From NCBI GenBank assembly GCA_030267965.1, contig BRYA01000579.1:1-45128 (forward strand): a stretch of 45,128 nucleotides of DNA. Reading direction: 5' to 3'. The translations under genes were made by a program, and so were the position numbers. The stretch is from Triparma columacea (lineage: Eukaryota; Sar; Bolidophyceae; Parmales; Triparmaceae). The notes beneath the pieces were generated by a model. The model had not been told where the DNA came from and ran no database searches. It was given only the letters and a program-made list of their open reading frames with translations. Of this stretch, positions 21,976-33,276 are shown one piece after another (position 1 is the stretch's first letter; every line of letters begins with the position of its first letter).

Positions 21976-24900
21976 CTAATCCTTGTAACGTTGCAGCTCC
22001 CTCAGGAGCAGAGCTTGCCCCGTTTCAATTCTCTTGCCGTTCCCCCCCCCCCCTCTTCCTTCATCCCCACTATCATCTCCGTCCTCATCACCACCTTCAT
22101 TAAACCAATGTCTATACAGCCCAGTCCGCTTGAACATCTCATGCGGCTGCCTGTAGATGTCGATAATTTCGCGATATAATTCTTCCTCCAAGACTAGGTC
22201 TCCATGAAGTCTCGACAAGTACAGGTGTGTTAATAATTCACGTAACACGTCGACCCGTGGGAGGTCGGTCATCCATATGTTCACTTGAGTGTTGATAAAG
22301 CTCCCCCTAACAAGCCCAGCCACAGTTCCGATGACGAGAATATACAGACCAAGAATGGAGTAACCTTCAAGATAGGTACCGAAGGTAGTCTTGGCACTTA
22401 TGGTGTAGAAACGAGGACCATCGCAGTCACTACCGGGGTTGTCAGAATCGCAAGTCCCACAGACAATATTCCACCAGTCGGTGTACTCTGCCTTGTTCCC
22501 TCCACTGCCCGTTGTCGTCGTCTCAGTGCTGTTCACCTTCAGCGTACCCATACTTAGGATGCAGTCGGAACTCAGGTCATTGACCAAAGGCCTGACCACC
22601 CCCCCCCCGCTCGCAACCCTGAAGAACCGAGGAACGAGCCCTGCAACCTTGAAGTCCGTCATGTTTCCGTTAAGAACCTTGCTGAAGTCGACCTTCTCAT
22701 CATTCGTGAGCAGCTTCTCGCTGCTAGCAATAACCTCCGTACCCGTTGTCTCTAGCAAGAAGGTGTAGCTCACGACGAGTTCTATGGTATCCTCCGAGTT
22801 TAGATCGCTGATGAGGTTGGACCACGCGGGCGGAGAAATACTCCAAACCTCCCCACTGGTGGGATACATGACGATCTCTTGAAGCTCGTTCCGGTACTCG
22901 GCCCGTTGGCTTACAGGAAGACTGCTGATTTGCGCATACTTCTCTTCGAGATAGTACCAACTTTCCTCGGAGAGAATGGCGGATACATCCTTCTCGTACT
23001 CTACTGCGTAAAGGTCGGGGTAGCGCTTCAAACCTATGCTCATCTTGACCTGGGAGACAGGGTTGATGGAGCTGCTCATGGTTCCCGTGCTAAAGACAAA
23101 GAGGGGGAACCAAACAATGAAGCAAAGGAGGACAAACACAAGAGCCCCAGTGAGCCACTTTCGACGCAGAGGTTGCGGCTCGCCCTTCTTCCTTCCCTCC
23201 TGCTGAAGAAAGTGCAAGTTGCAGGCAACCAAAAACAATGTGCTGTTGATGTCCTCCAACTTAATCCAATCCCCAATCATGAGTGTCGTCTCAGTGCAGG
23301 CCCAGTCAAGAACAAGGCTGATCTCATAAACGAACGGGATGGCCCGGAACACTGTAAAAATATTACCAATCAACCAGTGAACCTTTCTTGTCATTATGCT
23401 GCCCCCTGTAAAGGGAGGGTAACCATAACTGATCTGGAGGGCAGAAAAGAAGAGGTAGAGGAGCTCAAGCATAAACCAAATAAAGAGACTGCCACCGGAG
23501 CTCAGGCTGCTCTTCATTAGCGTCCCCGTGTGCAGAACGGTCAGGACCCAAGTGAGGGTGGCGATCTGCATGAGGTACTTGAACCTAATGCTTTTTAGGA
23601 GGTAAATGCAGCGGTCCAAAATCATTATACAGAAATGAGTAAAGAGAGTGACAACATAATCCCCCGAGATGCTGTTTTCTTGGATGCTGCTGATCAAAGC
23701 GTCACTTCGCTGCATGAAGAAGACGAGGAAGAAAAATTGAACCAGCTGGCACATGAGGATATGGAGATAGAAGTCACAGCCAGGCTTGCGACGGCCTTTT
23801 TTGTTGATAAAACGGAGAACGTCGTCGTAGAGGGTCACGACAAGAAGCTTCGTATTCCTCGAGATAACCTTTGCGACGGTGATTGTGATATTCTTGGAGA
23901 AGATCCACGCTTGCGACATGATGTTGGCAATGCTGTATTTTTCTGAGGGAGAGCACTTGCAGTAGGAGATGTTGTTTGATGTTTGGTTGGTATTGAATTG
24001 CTCACTCTTCATTTGCGGCAGCTTCCTTATCGAAGGGCCAGCAGCGCCGCTGCCGAAATTGTCAACGTCAACGTCAACGTCAACGTCAACAACAGCGTCA
24101 ACCTCAACTTCAACCTCGGAGATCGAATTTTCCTCATCTTCCCCTCCCTCACTCTCCTTCTCCCGAAGATCCCAAACACCCCTCATTCTCAAGTACTCGC
24201 AGTGAAGAAGAACACTCCCTATCACGAAGATTTCCCCGAGCACGCTTCCCAGGAAAGCGCCACCCCATCCAGAGTCAAGCATATCATCGTTCACAACTCC
24301 AGCCTCCTCAAATACGATACTTCTTGGAAAAGGCTCAAACATCATGTCGACGTAGTTCTTCGTGCTCTCCATGTAAACCTTCTCTAATCCAAACCACATG
24401 TCCTTGACCATGGGCTCGTCGTTGTAGTATGGGAGCTCTTCGTAAGTGCTGACGCACTGCTTATTCTCGACGTAACCCGTGGAATTCTTTGCAGGACAAA
24501 GAGGAGCCAGAGAAAACTCGTTGTCACAGATGCAAACTGCGTGGCACTGAAATGCGAGCTTCAAGCAAACTACGAAGCCTGAGTACCAAACCACAATTGC
24601 CCAGAAGTTACGATGCGGATTCTGAACCAGAGGGTGGAGAAAGAGCGACGTAATATCTGTCAAAGGAGGCATGGACCTGGGGTTGAAGCACAAAGCGTAG
24701 CCAAAGACCGCGCAAGGGTAGAAGATGGTAAGGAAATTAGGCGTTGTCAAGTGATTCATAATCATCGCAGAGAAGACAAAGAGCACCGAATTTGAGCGGA
24801 CGAAGACGTGGAGATAAGACAGGAAGGAGAAAGCTCGGCCGAAAAACTCGTGTACTTTGACATGATGGGGCTGGGTCTTCTTCTCCTCAGAAGCCTCTTT

Positions 24901-27900
24901 AGAGTCGCGATGATTTTCGAGCCCAGACTCTGACTCTGCCTCCTTCGGCGTCGGAGAAAGAGCGCCGGCCGTGTGATCTACTGTTGACGTGTCTTCATTA
25001 TCCTTGTCGTCATCATCTCCGTGGTCAAGGACATCTTTGGCCGCATGATTAACAGCTCTGAGGAAGGCTCCTTTGGCCTTAAGAACGACCCCCATTCTCT
25101 GTGACCCGACTATGTCAGAGACAACGTTTAGAGAGTTTCGCTTCGATGACTGTTTTGACATGGGGGCGGGGACGGTAGTTGGGGTGTCTGTGTGGGCCAC
25201 TTCGCCATCACAATTCTGTCCTGAGCCGCCTTTTCTTCTTCTGACGCCAACACCTCCAATCCCCTCATTTACGACAGCCTTTTCAAGCGCCACAGCCTTT
25301 TCTAGCTTTCGCTTTCTTTCCTCTTCTTTATAATCCGAGTGATGAGACATACTGAAGAACGACATGGCCGCGTTGGCAGCAGAAAACCTTTGCTCAGTGG
25401 AGTCGGCACTGTCCGTGTGAGGGCGCGCCGGCGAGTCCCCTAAGACCTCGTCAGCCAGTCCAGCGGAGCGCGCCATTCGATGCGTGAGAAGATACTGGAC
25501 ACGAATGGGTTTGCGATATATAATAGGTTAGGAACGACAAGATGTTCGACACACTCTTTCTACCATGTCCCCCCTCTCACCTCTTCCCACTTGACTTCGT
25601 CATTGGCCTTCTCTCTGCTCTGGCTAACCAAGACACAGAAGTCATGCATCTGCCTGAACTTTGTCCTGATACCCTCCATGGTTGCATCTCTCTCCCTCTC
25701 AATTCTCCTGATCACAGTGTTTCCGTTGCGTTGCTTGTAAGGTTCGAGGTAGTGAGCGACAGATATGATATGCATTAGCTCCGGACGCCGAAGCAGGAGC
25801 ATCTGAAGGGCCGCCAAGGAAGCCACAACTGCATCGATTACTATCTCCGTTCCAATTTGCCGCTCGTCTTTTGCATTCTCGTACGTTCCGTACACTTTCC
25901 TTAAACCAAACTGAACCTGCCAGCTATTGACGTTGAAAGACTCAGGAATGTAGGGGAACTGAAAGATGAGACGAACAAAAAGCGAGAAGACCGCGAAGCG
26001 AAGTATTGGCGTCCAAATTGTCGGGTCACGGCCAATATGGTTGGCTATCTCGGTATTCTTCGCACCGTTTGAGTGCAGCGTGACAGCTCTCATCACTAAA
26101 GCGACATACCAGAAGGTGAGCCAATTGTAAGCCATGCTGCCAAATAACATAACAATCCCGAGGGTGATGTACGGCAAAGGGATGAAGAGAAGGAACGCTA
26201 GCATCGACTGTAAAGATCTCCGTGTATGAGCCGTGACAAAGTTCAGATCAAAGGCCGACTCTCGTCCGTCCAAGCTGGGGTCCCGGAGCTCCACATAGCA
26301 ATAGCACATAACCTAGAAGAGAAAAAGGAGGGGGTAAGTGTGTCGCTTTTTGGAACAATGCGATACGTAGTTGCCCCTCAGTCCCAAAAAGCACCTTCAC
26401 CCCCCACCCCCAACTGCCCGACTCCACAACAAACTCACCAGGAGCGAAAGGAAATCGAAGGTCAAGAATCTTTCACTTCGCTCAGGGATGCAGAAACACA
26501 TCCAGTTGGGGATGAGGTAGCCTGTAGGCGTGACAGTGCTGCGAGGAGGTGTATTGGAGGGGGGTTCATTCAGCCTGAATGCGGTGACAATGCGATCTGT
26601 GGTCGTTGGTCGTTCTCTCCTTACCTGTACTGCTTGAACATTCCGCACCACGAGCCCCCGAAGACGTCGGACCACTGGTCATTGACGGTGGTCATCATTG
26701 CAGGGTGCAGCCGGAGGATGGCAAAATACTGCATGAAGAGCAGCACAAGGGTCGTGCTCATTATGACCACCCAGTACTTGCGGCACTTTGCGCGGGAGGA
26801 GCGGTAGCACCACACGGCCGTGGTCAGGTATATCAGTCCGACCCCGTCGGCGTGGATCAGGGAGGAGACAAACATGAAGAGGACACTAAGGTGGAGGAAC
26901 CTACCCCTCAGTACGCCGCGGATTGCAAGATTAAAGGATGCGTTCGCACGGTTTATGTTCCTGATTGAAGCTGTTCTCTGCAGGCGCCCAATGGGAGGAC
27001 CTCGATAGTCATCGTGGAATCCATCATCATTGTTTGCATCGAAGAATATCATGTCATCAAAATCCTCCGACTCTCCACCCTCTTCTTCCCCTCCCCAGTC
27101 AGCGTCCTGGTAGACGGTGAACTTTCTCTTATTTTCCTCCTCCTCTTCTTCCTCCTCCTCTTCCTTCTCTATGCCCTTCCCGACGCGTATCATACTCTCG
27201 ATCATCTCAACTCCCTTGCTGATGGTGCTCCCTCCCTCTTCACCCCTCACCCCTTCATCCCCCCCCTCACCCCTCCCGCAGACCATCCCGTAGACTCCCG
27301 CCGCCCAAGTGCATAGCGCATACCCCCAAATGCTCTTCTCCAGCATCCCCGTGTCCGCCTCTACCTCCTGGTTCGTGAAGGGGTCAGGCACCCCAGCTCC
27401 CGCCCTTTTCAGCCCATACCAGAACGCGCCGGGGGTAGCCATGAAGTTGAACATCGGGAACTGGAACGCGAAGCTCGTGACAGCAAATATGAATGAGGCG
27501 ACGCCCTGGGCTCTCCAAATCCTGCGCCGGACGGTTTCCTTGCTGGAAAGGAGCACGAGGGAGGTCACGAGGACCACACTTCCTGCGAGGGACACAGAGG
27601 ATATGGCGGCATAGAAGCAAGAGAAACCCATTAGGAAGGGGAGGAGACGCTGGATCGGGGAGAGGGTCGTCAAGTCGTTGAGGGCGACAAAGAGGGAGGG
27701 GAGGTAGAAAGAAAGCACCTCCAGGAGCACGGTGGACGCGATGAGGAGGATGTGGGGCACCTCGGAGGTGGAAGTTGAGCCGAGCCCGAAGTGCACGGAG
27801 TACCAGCTTTGCGTCTGTATCCAGCTCGCGATCATCTGTGTTGGAGACGCGAGTGGGGGGGAGGCGAAGGGGGTTCAGATTGGTGGTTTCTCTTATTTAT

Positions 27901-30900
27901 GCTTTGTTTTCGTCCCCAAAGGTTCACCCCCCTCCCCCCCCTGTTCTCACATCTACTCCCACGGCCTCTCTAAGGAACACTACCAACCCCGCGTAGAAGC
28001 ATGTCAGCTTATAAAGTACCCAGAACACGTTTCTCAGCGCGCTCTTTGGGGTCGACATGTGCCCCTGTCTCCTTAGCCCCTGCTCCCTGTCCTCATCTCT
28101 CTCCCCCGCGCGCCTTGTGAGGCACACCAGGAAGGGTGGCATCAAAACCAGCCCAAAGTAGCCCCCCGTCGCGGCGCTCATGGGCGCGGAGAAGGCGTTT
28201 CGGACTAGGAGGACGCAGAAGGAGATTATGGCCATGGCAAGAAAAAATTTGATGCGCAAAGGGGCAGTGTCCAAGGCGAGGGAGTAATATTGGCGCTTGG
28301 AGGTACCCTGCTTGTAGATTCGAAGCTGCCTGATGGAGAGGACATGAAGGAAGAAAGGCAGGGTTAGGGAGGTAATCAGGGTACCGTCGGGATTGGAGTT
28401 GGAGTCCTCCGATATTAAGCCCCAAGAGGAGGAGGTCGTCAGCTGCTCGCGGTACTGGTCTAGGAGCGAAAACTGGCAGAAGTACTGTATGAGGATGTAG
28501 ATGTCGATATAGAGCACAAGGAGGAGCCACAGCTTCCTAGAGAGCTTTCGGGTTGACGTGAAGATCCAGCCGAAGCAGAGGAACCCGAGGTTGAGGATCT
28601 TACTCTCCCTCATCCCCAGCCCCGCACATATTCCGAGGCACACGTATCTGAGCCCGTCCATTTTCTCGAACGCAGTATAAAAATGTACGTAGTCGGATAC
28701 AGCCGCAGGTAGTGAGGTCCTCCTCCTCTCCTTCCCTCTCCCCCCCTCGATCCTCTTTTTATCGCTCCCTCCGTTCCCCCCGCCGCTCCCCCCCTTGTTC
28801 CCTTCCTCCCCAACCCTGACGCAAACTGCAAGCGTAAGCACCGCGAACACCAAACTCGTCGCGCTCAGCCATCCATAATCGTAGGCGTCCAACCCGTCCA
28901 GTCCAATCTCCTTCCCCGTCTCCCCTAGCGTCAGCTTCGGTACCATGGTCGTGATGCTGGCGTAGCAGAACCTCGAGATGGAGTAGAGCACGGTGTAAGC
29001 AAGCACATAGGGGGTGCCGAGATCGAAGACGAAGGCGGGGAATATGGAGCCCGCGAAGACTAGCATGCAGAAGACAAAGCCTAGGACGGTATGTCGTTCC
29101 AGGGCAAGCGCAGTGTAGAGGGCGAGGACGATGAGGGTGGAGGACGACTTGATGAAGGCTACGGCAGTCTTCAGGAGGGAAGAAAGGTGGTGGAGGAAGG
29201 AGGTCAGGAGGGAGGAGAGGTGGAGAGAGATGGTCTTAAGGGTGGAGTTCAGGAGGGGGGTAGAGTTGCGGGATATTCCAAGGCTGAGGAGAGGGGGGAG
29301 GTGAGAGAGGGAAGGGAGAGGGAGGCGAGCGGGGAGGGGTAAGACTGCATTCGTGAGATGAACTTCAGCAAGATAGGAGCGTCGAGTTTTTAGGGACAGC
29401 TCAGTACGTCTGTTTGTACATCTGTTTGTACATCTACTGAAACCCTAACTTGTGTGCACGTACCTCTGCTTTAGATGACGCGCTGTCCAGAATATATTGA
29501 AATCTTGATCATTGTCGTATTCTGAGTCCTGGTCATCGATAAATAGGGAAGACCTACTAACAACCTCAGATTCTTGCGACTTGTTCTCAGACTCATTCTC
29601 CTCCTCCTCGCTCCCCTCATCATTTTCGTCTTCATCCTCGTCATCTTCGTAGGTCTTCCCCCCCTTCTTCTCCACCGCTGCAGAATTTTCAATTGTTTCC
29701 TTAACAATTCTCCCCTTTTTCCCCTTCTCCTCCTCCTCTTCCTTCTTTCGCCCCCTCTCCTCCTCCTTCTCGTTTCCCCACCCCACCTCGACCCTAGCCC
29801 CTCCCCCCCCCTCCTTCTCGTACTCCTCAATCCCCCTTGTCCACGCAATGACCTTCCCGCTTGCCATGAACTGTAGCACCCAGACGCTCACGACCCAAAA
29901 GTACTCGAAGAAGTGACCAGTAACCCTTGCGTCCTTGAACAGAACTAGCCCAAAGTGCCCGTCATATCCTGACCAGGGGAGAGAGGAGGAGGTGTGCAGG
30001 GAACTGAACTGCCAGACGTAGGTCAAGACAATTATCAAGACGCTGTACATGCTGGCGAGGCTGAGGAGGGGGACATTCAGGAGGACGGAAATCGACTCCG
30101 GCCGAAGGGCATATGTGGTGAGGAGAGAGAGGGAGTAGAGGTAGTAGGGGAGTGTGAGGAGGGAGGGGTTGAGGGACCCGGAGAGGGAGAGGGAGCACAT
30201 GAACAGGGTAAGCCAAAGAGGAGAGATGTGGTGTATTCTCGTGCGGAGGGACCGGCCGAGGTGCCGAGTGTTGTAGAACTGCCGGGGGATGAGAAAAGGG
30301 AGGAAAGGGTGGAGTTTGAGAGAGAGAGACGCAATGAGTGAGCAGGTTCGTGGGAGATCGAGCGAGTGGCAGAGGTGCGACAGACGGAGCAAATGCGAGA
30401 GGCTTCTTGAGTTCTCCAATTCTCACCTTTAAAACCGAAGATGCTGGAGGCGCAAACTCCGCAACAATCTCTTCCACCTCCGCTCCTACCGCCCCCTCGT
30501 CTGGTCTTCTCATTCCCAGTACCTTGGCGGCCTTCACTGACGTTGACTTCCAGCCCACTTCGCCCGCTTCAACGTCCTCACTCTTTTTCCCATCATCATC
30601 TACCTCTTCATCGCCCCCGCCCCCGCCTCTGCCTTTGCCATTGCCTTGCTCGTGAGAGCGCCCATGATTGTGGCTACCTATCCACTCCCTCTCGGTCCTC
30701 CTCGCCAGGAACCAAATCACCAAGTGTGGCCACCCCACCTGAGTCCACTCCCAGAAACCTACCGGGTCCCCATACAAGCTAAGCCCAATAACATCCAGAG
30801 CCTCCCTAGTCCCCTTCCCTAGATCCGTGAAAATCGGGAGGATCTGGATGGCAAAGGTGACGACAGTGAGGAGGAGGGAGTAATACTTGGCGGTGCGGCA

Positions 30901-31280
30901 GGAGCGAGCGATAGTGCGGCGACGGAGGAAGGTAGGGAGAGAAAATGTTACGGGGGTCAGGAGGAGGAGGAGGAGGAGATAGAAAGAGGAGAGGAGGGTG
31001 AAGGTTAGAGTGATATGAAGGAGTAGGATCGACTGAGAGGAGTGGCGGGGGGAGAGGGGAAATGTTAGCTACGATACGGGAACGTATAATAATGGCACAC
31101 ACAGCACGATCGTAGACAAAAAGTGTAGACAACAAGAGCAGCATCATGAGGTCGAGGGGGCGGGGGGGGGGGGAGAAGATTTACCTCCAATAGTAAAAGA
31201 AGAAGGAGAGGAGAGTGACGATGAGTGGTACGTTGGACGGGACGAACGTCTTGTATCGACAAGAGGTTCGTTTCCAACAT
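21976..31280 (-). CDS. PIEZO: Piezo mechanosensitive ion channel
   Basis: Eight minus-strand exons: 31280-31185, 31032-30427, 30278-29464, 29283-27951, 27835-26625, 26538-26439, 26312-25581 and 25494-21976, giving 2803 residues, close to animal Piezo (about 2500-2800). Many hydrophobic helices span the first two thirds, as in the Piezo blade, separated by acidic or Gly-rich loops (30460-30660, 29560-29800, 27010-27180). The last exon holds the diagnostic parts. The anchor has PFVYEISLVLDW, an exact fit to the conserved PF-x2-E-x6-W motif. Next come CIVWFPLFVFS (outer helix) and the extracellular cap. The last pore helix is followed by LPRVDVLRELL and LEEELYREIIDIYRQPHEM, the Piezo C-terminal signature. 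It forms a trimeric Ca2+-permeable channel opened by membrane tension. The first exon and the 29283 acceptor are the least certain; other acceptors in the same frame lie at 29409-29436. Confidence 0.93.
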
Positions 31281-31416
31281 TTTTGAAGGGCAGGCTGTCC
31301 AGTTGCCGGATTTAGGAAGATTTCTCCGACTCTCGACTCTTTTTCTCTCCTTTCCCTTTCGCACGCAAAGAAGGAGTTGCCAACCATCCCCCCCCCCCCC
31401 CCCTCTTAGGACCCTA
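31281..31416. promoter_or_regulatory. compact divergent promoter region (Piezo / GH28)
   Basis: Only 136 bases separate the proposed Piezo ATG (minus) and the GH28 ATG (plus). The region contains a 16-base poly-C run (31388-31403) followed by TCTTAG. This could instead be the end of a 5'-UTR intron of the GH28 gene. No TATA box was recognised. Confidence 0.35.
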
Positions 31417-32949
31417 ATGCCTTCTCTCTGGTTTCTGTCGCTAGCCCTGGCAGCCCTGGCTGGTGCCTCCCCCCTCTCCTCCACTCTTGAGTTCAAGGGC
31501 ATCCCTGACGATCCCTCCGAGGCCGCTGCCAACACCGAGGCCCTGAACGAGGCCCTGGCCTCCCTCTCCCCGGGTGGTACCCTGTCGATCCCCAACAGCA
31601 CCTTCTGGTTATCGGGGGGGGTCTATGCGTCTGACCTCCAAAACGCCACCATCCAGCTGGACGGCACCCTGATGTTCTCAAAGGGCCGCAACTCGTGGCC
31701 GACTGAGGACTGCGCTCAGCACGGCACGTGCGTGAAGAAGGCCATCCTGCTTGAGAACGTGCGGGGGCTGACCCTCACCTCCTCCGCCCCGGGCGGCGGC
31801 ATGGTGGATGGGAACGGCGAGTCGTGGTGGGGGTACGTGAACTACCTGATCCACAGCGAGGATCGTCCCAAGCTGTTAACGATCCAAAACGCCACCGACA
31901 TCCTGGTGGAGGACTGGAACTTCCGCCAGGCTGCGTACCACACGTTCCACGCTGACGACGTGGCGAGGCTGGAGGTCCGCCGCTGCACCATCGACAACCG
32001 CGTGAACTCCAAAGATAACCACAACCCCATCAATCTCCGCGCGTTCAACACGGATGGCTTCGACTTCTCCGGGAAGGACATCTACATCCACGACTGCTCT
32101 GTGTGGAACCAGGACGACTGCTTCACCGTCGTGCCGACCACCAGCGCCGGCATCAACGCCCAGTGCACCGAGAACGTCCTTATCGAGAACGTCGAGGCCA
32201 GCGGCCTCGGGCTGACCGTGGGGTCGATAAAGCCCACGTCCAACCACGCCTGCATCAAGAACATCACGTTCCGCAACGCGTACATGAAGAACACGTACAA
32301 GGGCATCTACATCAAGGCGAGCGCCGCCAACGAAGATCCGGACGCCTCCGCCGAGATCACGAACATCCTGTACGTGAGAGCGAGGCGAGCGCGAACGAAG
32401 GGCGAGGGGGAGTGCGACGAGGAACGGCGGGGCAGAGACCGACGAGAACGACGGGTCAACATCCACATAACCCTCCCCCCTAACTCGGGCAGAGACCGAC
32501 GAGAACGACGGGTCAACAGCCACATAACCCTCCCCCCTAACTCTTCTCTTTCGCTCGCTCGTCGCAGGTACGAGAACATCACGATGGACGAGCCGGAGCA
32601 GGTGCCCATCTGGATCGGCCCGGCGCAGGAGGGCGACTCCAACAACGCGTGCTCGCTCCTGTGGCCGGCCGTCCCCTTCACCAAGTGCCCGGCTCCTCTG
32701 GCGACGGTGGCCTGGACCAACATCACGCTGCGCGACATCATGGTGAGGGGGGCGAAGGAGTCGCCGGGCCTCATCTTCGGGAGCGAGGACGTCCCGATGG
32801 AGGGCGTCGTGTTCGACAACGTGGTGTTCGACCCCCCGAACGAGAAGGCGAGGCCGTGGAAGGAAGACTTTTATTACTGCAAGGGCGTGAACGGGATCGC
32901 GAGGGGGGGCACGACGCCGGTGCCGCCATGCTTCGAGGTGGAGGAATAA
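31417..32949 (+). CDS. secreted GH28-like (polygalacturonase-fold) protein
   Basis: Two exons, 31417-32369 and 32568-32949 (phase 2), 444 residues; the join restores NILYENITMDEPEQVP. Residues 1-18 are a clear signal peptide (WFLSLALAALAGAS). The rest is a right-handed parallel beta-helix of glycoside hydrolase family 28. NTDG (residues 211-214) and DD (233-234) supply the three catalytic aspartates. Two usual residues differ: the GHG.S loop reads GLGLTVGS (Leu264 where His is usual) and the RIK segment reads YIK (Tyr298 for Arg). Many N-x-T/S sites suit a secreted glycoprotein. It probably acts on acidic or other cell-wall or environmental polysaccharide, though substrate specificity may differ from pectin. 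Codon third positions are strikingly G/C-rich compared with neighbours. Fold assignment is firm; activity is not. Confidence 0.88.
   Translation: MPSLWFLSLALAALAGASPLSSTLEFKGIPDDPSEAAANTEALNEALASLSPGGTLSIPNSTFWLSGGVYASDLQNATIQLDGTLMFSKGRNSWPTEDCAQHGTCVKKAILLENVRGLTLTSSAPGGGMVDGNGESWWGYVNYLIHSEDRPKLLTIQNATDILVEDWNFRQAAYHTFHADDVARLEVRRCTIDNRVNSKDNHNPINLRAFNTDGFDFSGKDIYIHDCSVWNQDDCFTVVPTTSAGINAQCTENVLIENVEASGLGLTVGSIKPTSNHACIKNITFRNAYMKNTYKGIYIKASAANEDPDASAEITNILYVRARRARTKGEGECDEERRGRDRRERRVNIHITLPPNSGRDRRERRVNSHITLPPNSSLSLARRRYENITMDEPEQVPIWIGPAQEGDSNNACSLLWPAVPFTKCPAPLATVAWTNITLRDIMVRGAKESPGLIFGSEDVPMEGVVFDNVVFDPPNEKARPWKEDFYYCKGVNGIARGGTTPVPPCFEVEE
32430..32543 (+). repeat. 57-bp tandem duplication in GH28 intron
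   Basis: Two adjacent 57-base copies, 32430-32486 and 32487-32543. They differ at a single position by eye (CATCC versus CAGCC). The duplication ends just before the pyrimidine/TCGCTCG tract and the acceptor at 32567. Confidence 0.9.
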
Positions 32950-33276
32950 GATAGTGGGGTTGAAGGGGGGATTAATACAGCATAATCACAATGACAACAA
33001 TGTTATGCCCGTGCGAACGCGTCGATGGAAAGCATTTTTCTTCTTGCACGCGTGACTTTATTAATTGGAATTGCGCTCGCTCAATTGCACCAAGATCACT
33101 CGACGATGGACATTAAGTTGGCGCCCCGTTTGAGCTTGCCAAAGAATCTCGTGGGCTCGCGGTGCAATTGCTTGCTTGGTCGTCGAATGGTGAAGAATCA
33201 ACGTTTTTGGTTGAGTCTGCTTTTCCCTGTCCCTTCCGATTTCCGAATCCAGCCTAATTTAGTTGATCATCAGAGA

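Noticed and set aside
22879..24387. Plus-strand frames opposite the Piezo C-terminal exon
   Set aside because: The minus strand carries an uninterrupted 1170-codon frame with clear Piezo motifs; the plus-strand frames have none.
31225..31416. In-frame upstream extension of the GH28 gene
   Set aside because: It runs through a 16-base poly-C tract and lacks an ATG-based signal peptide; the ATG at 31417 gives a perfect secretion signal.
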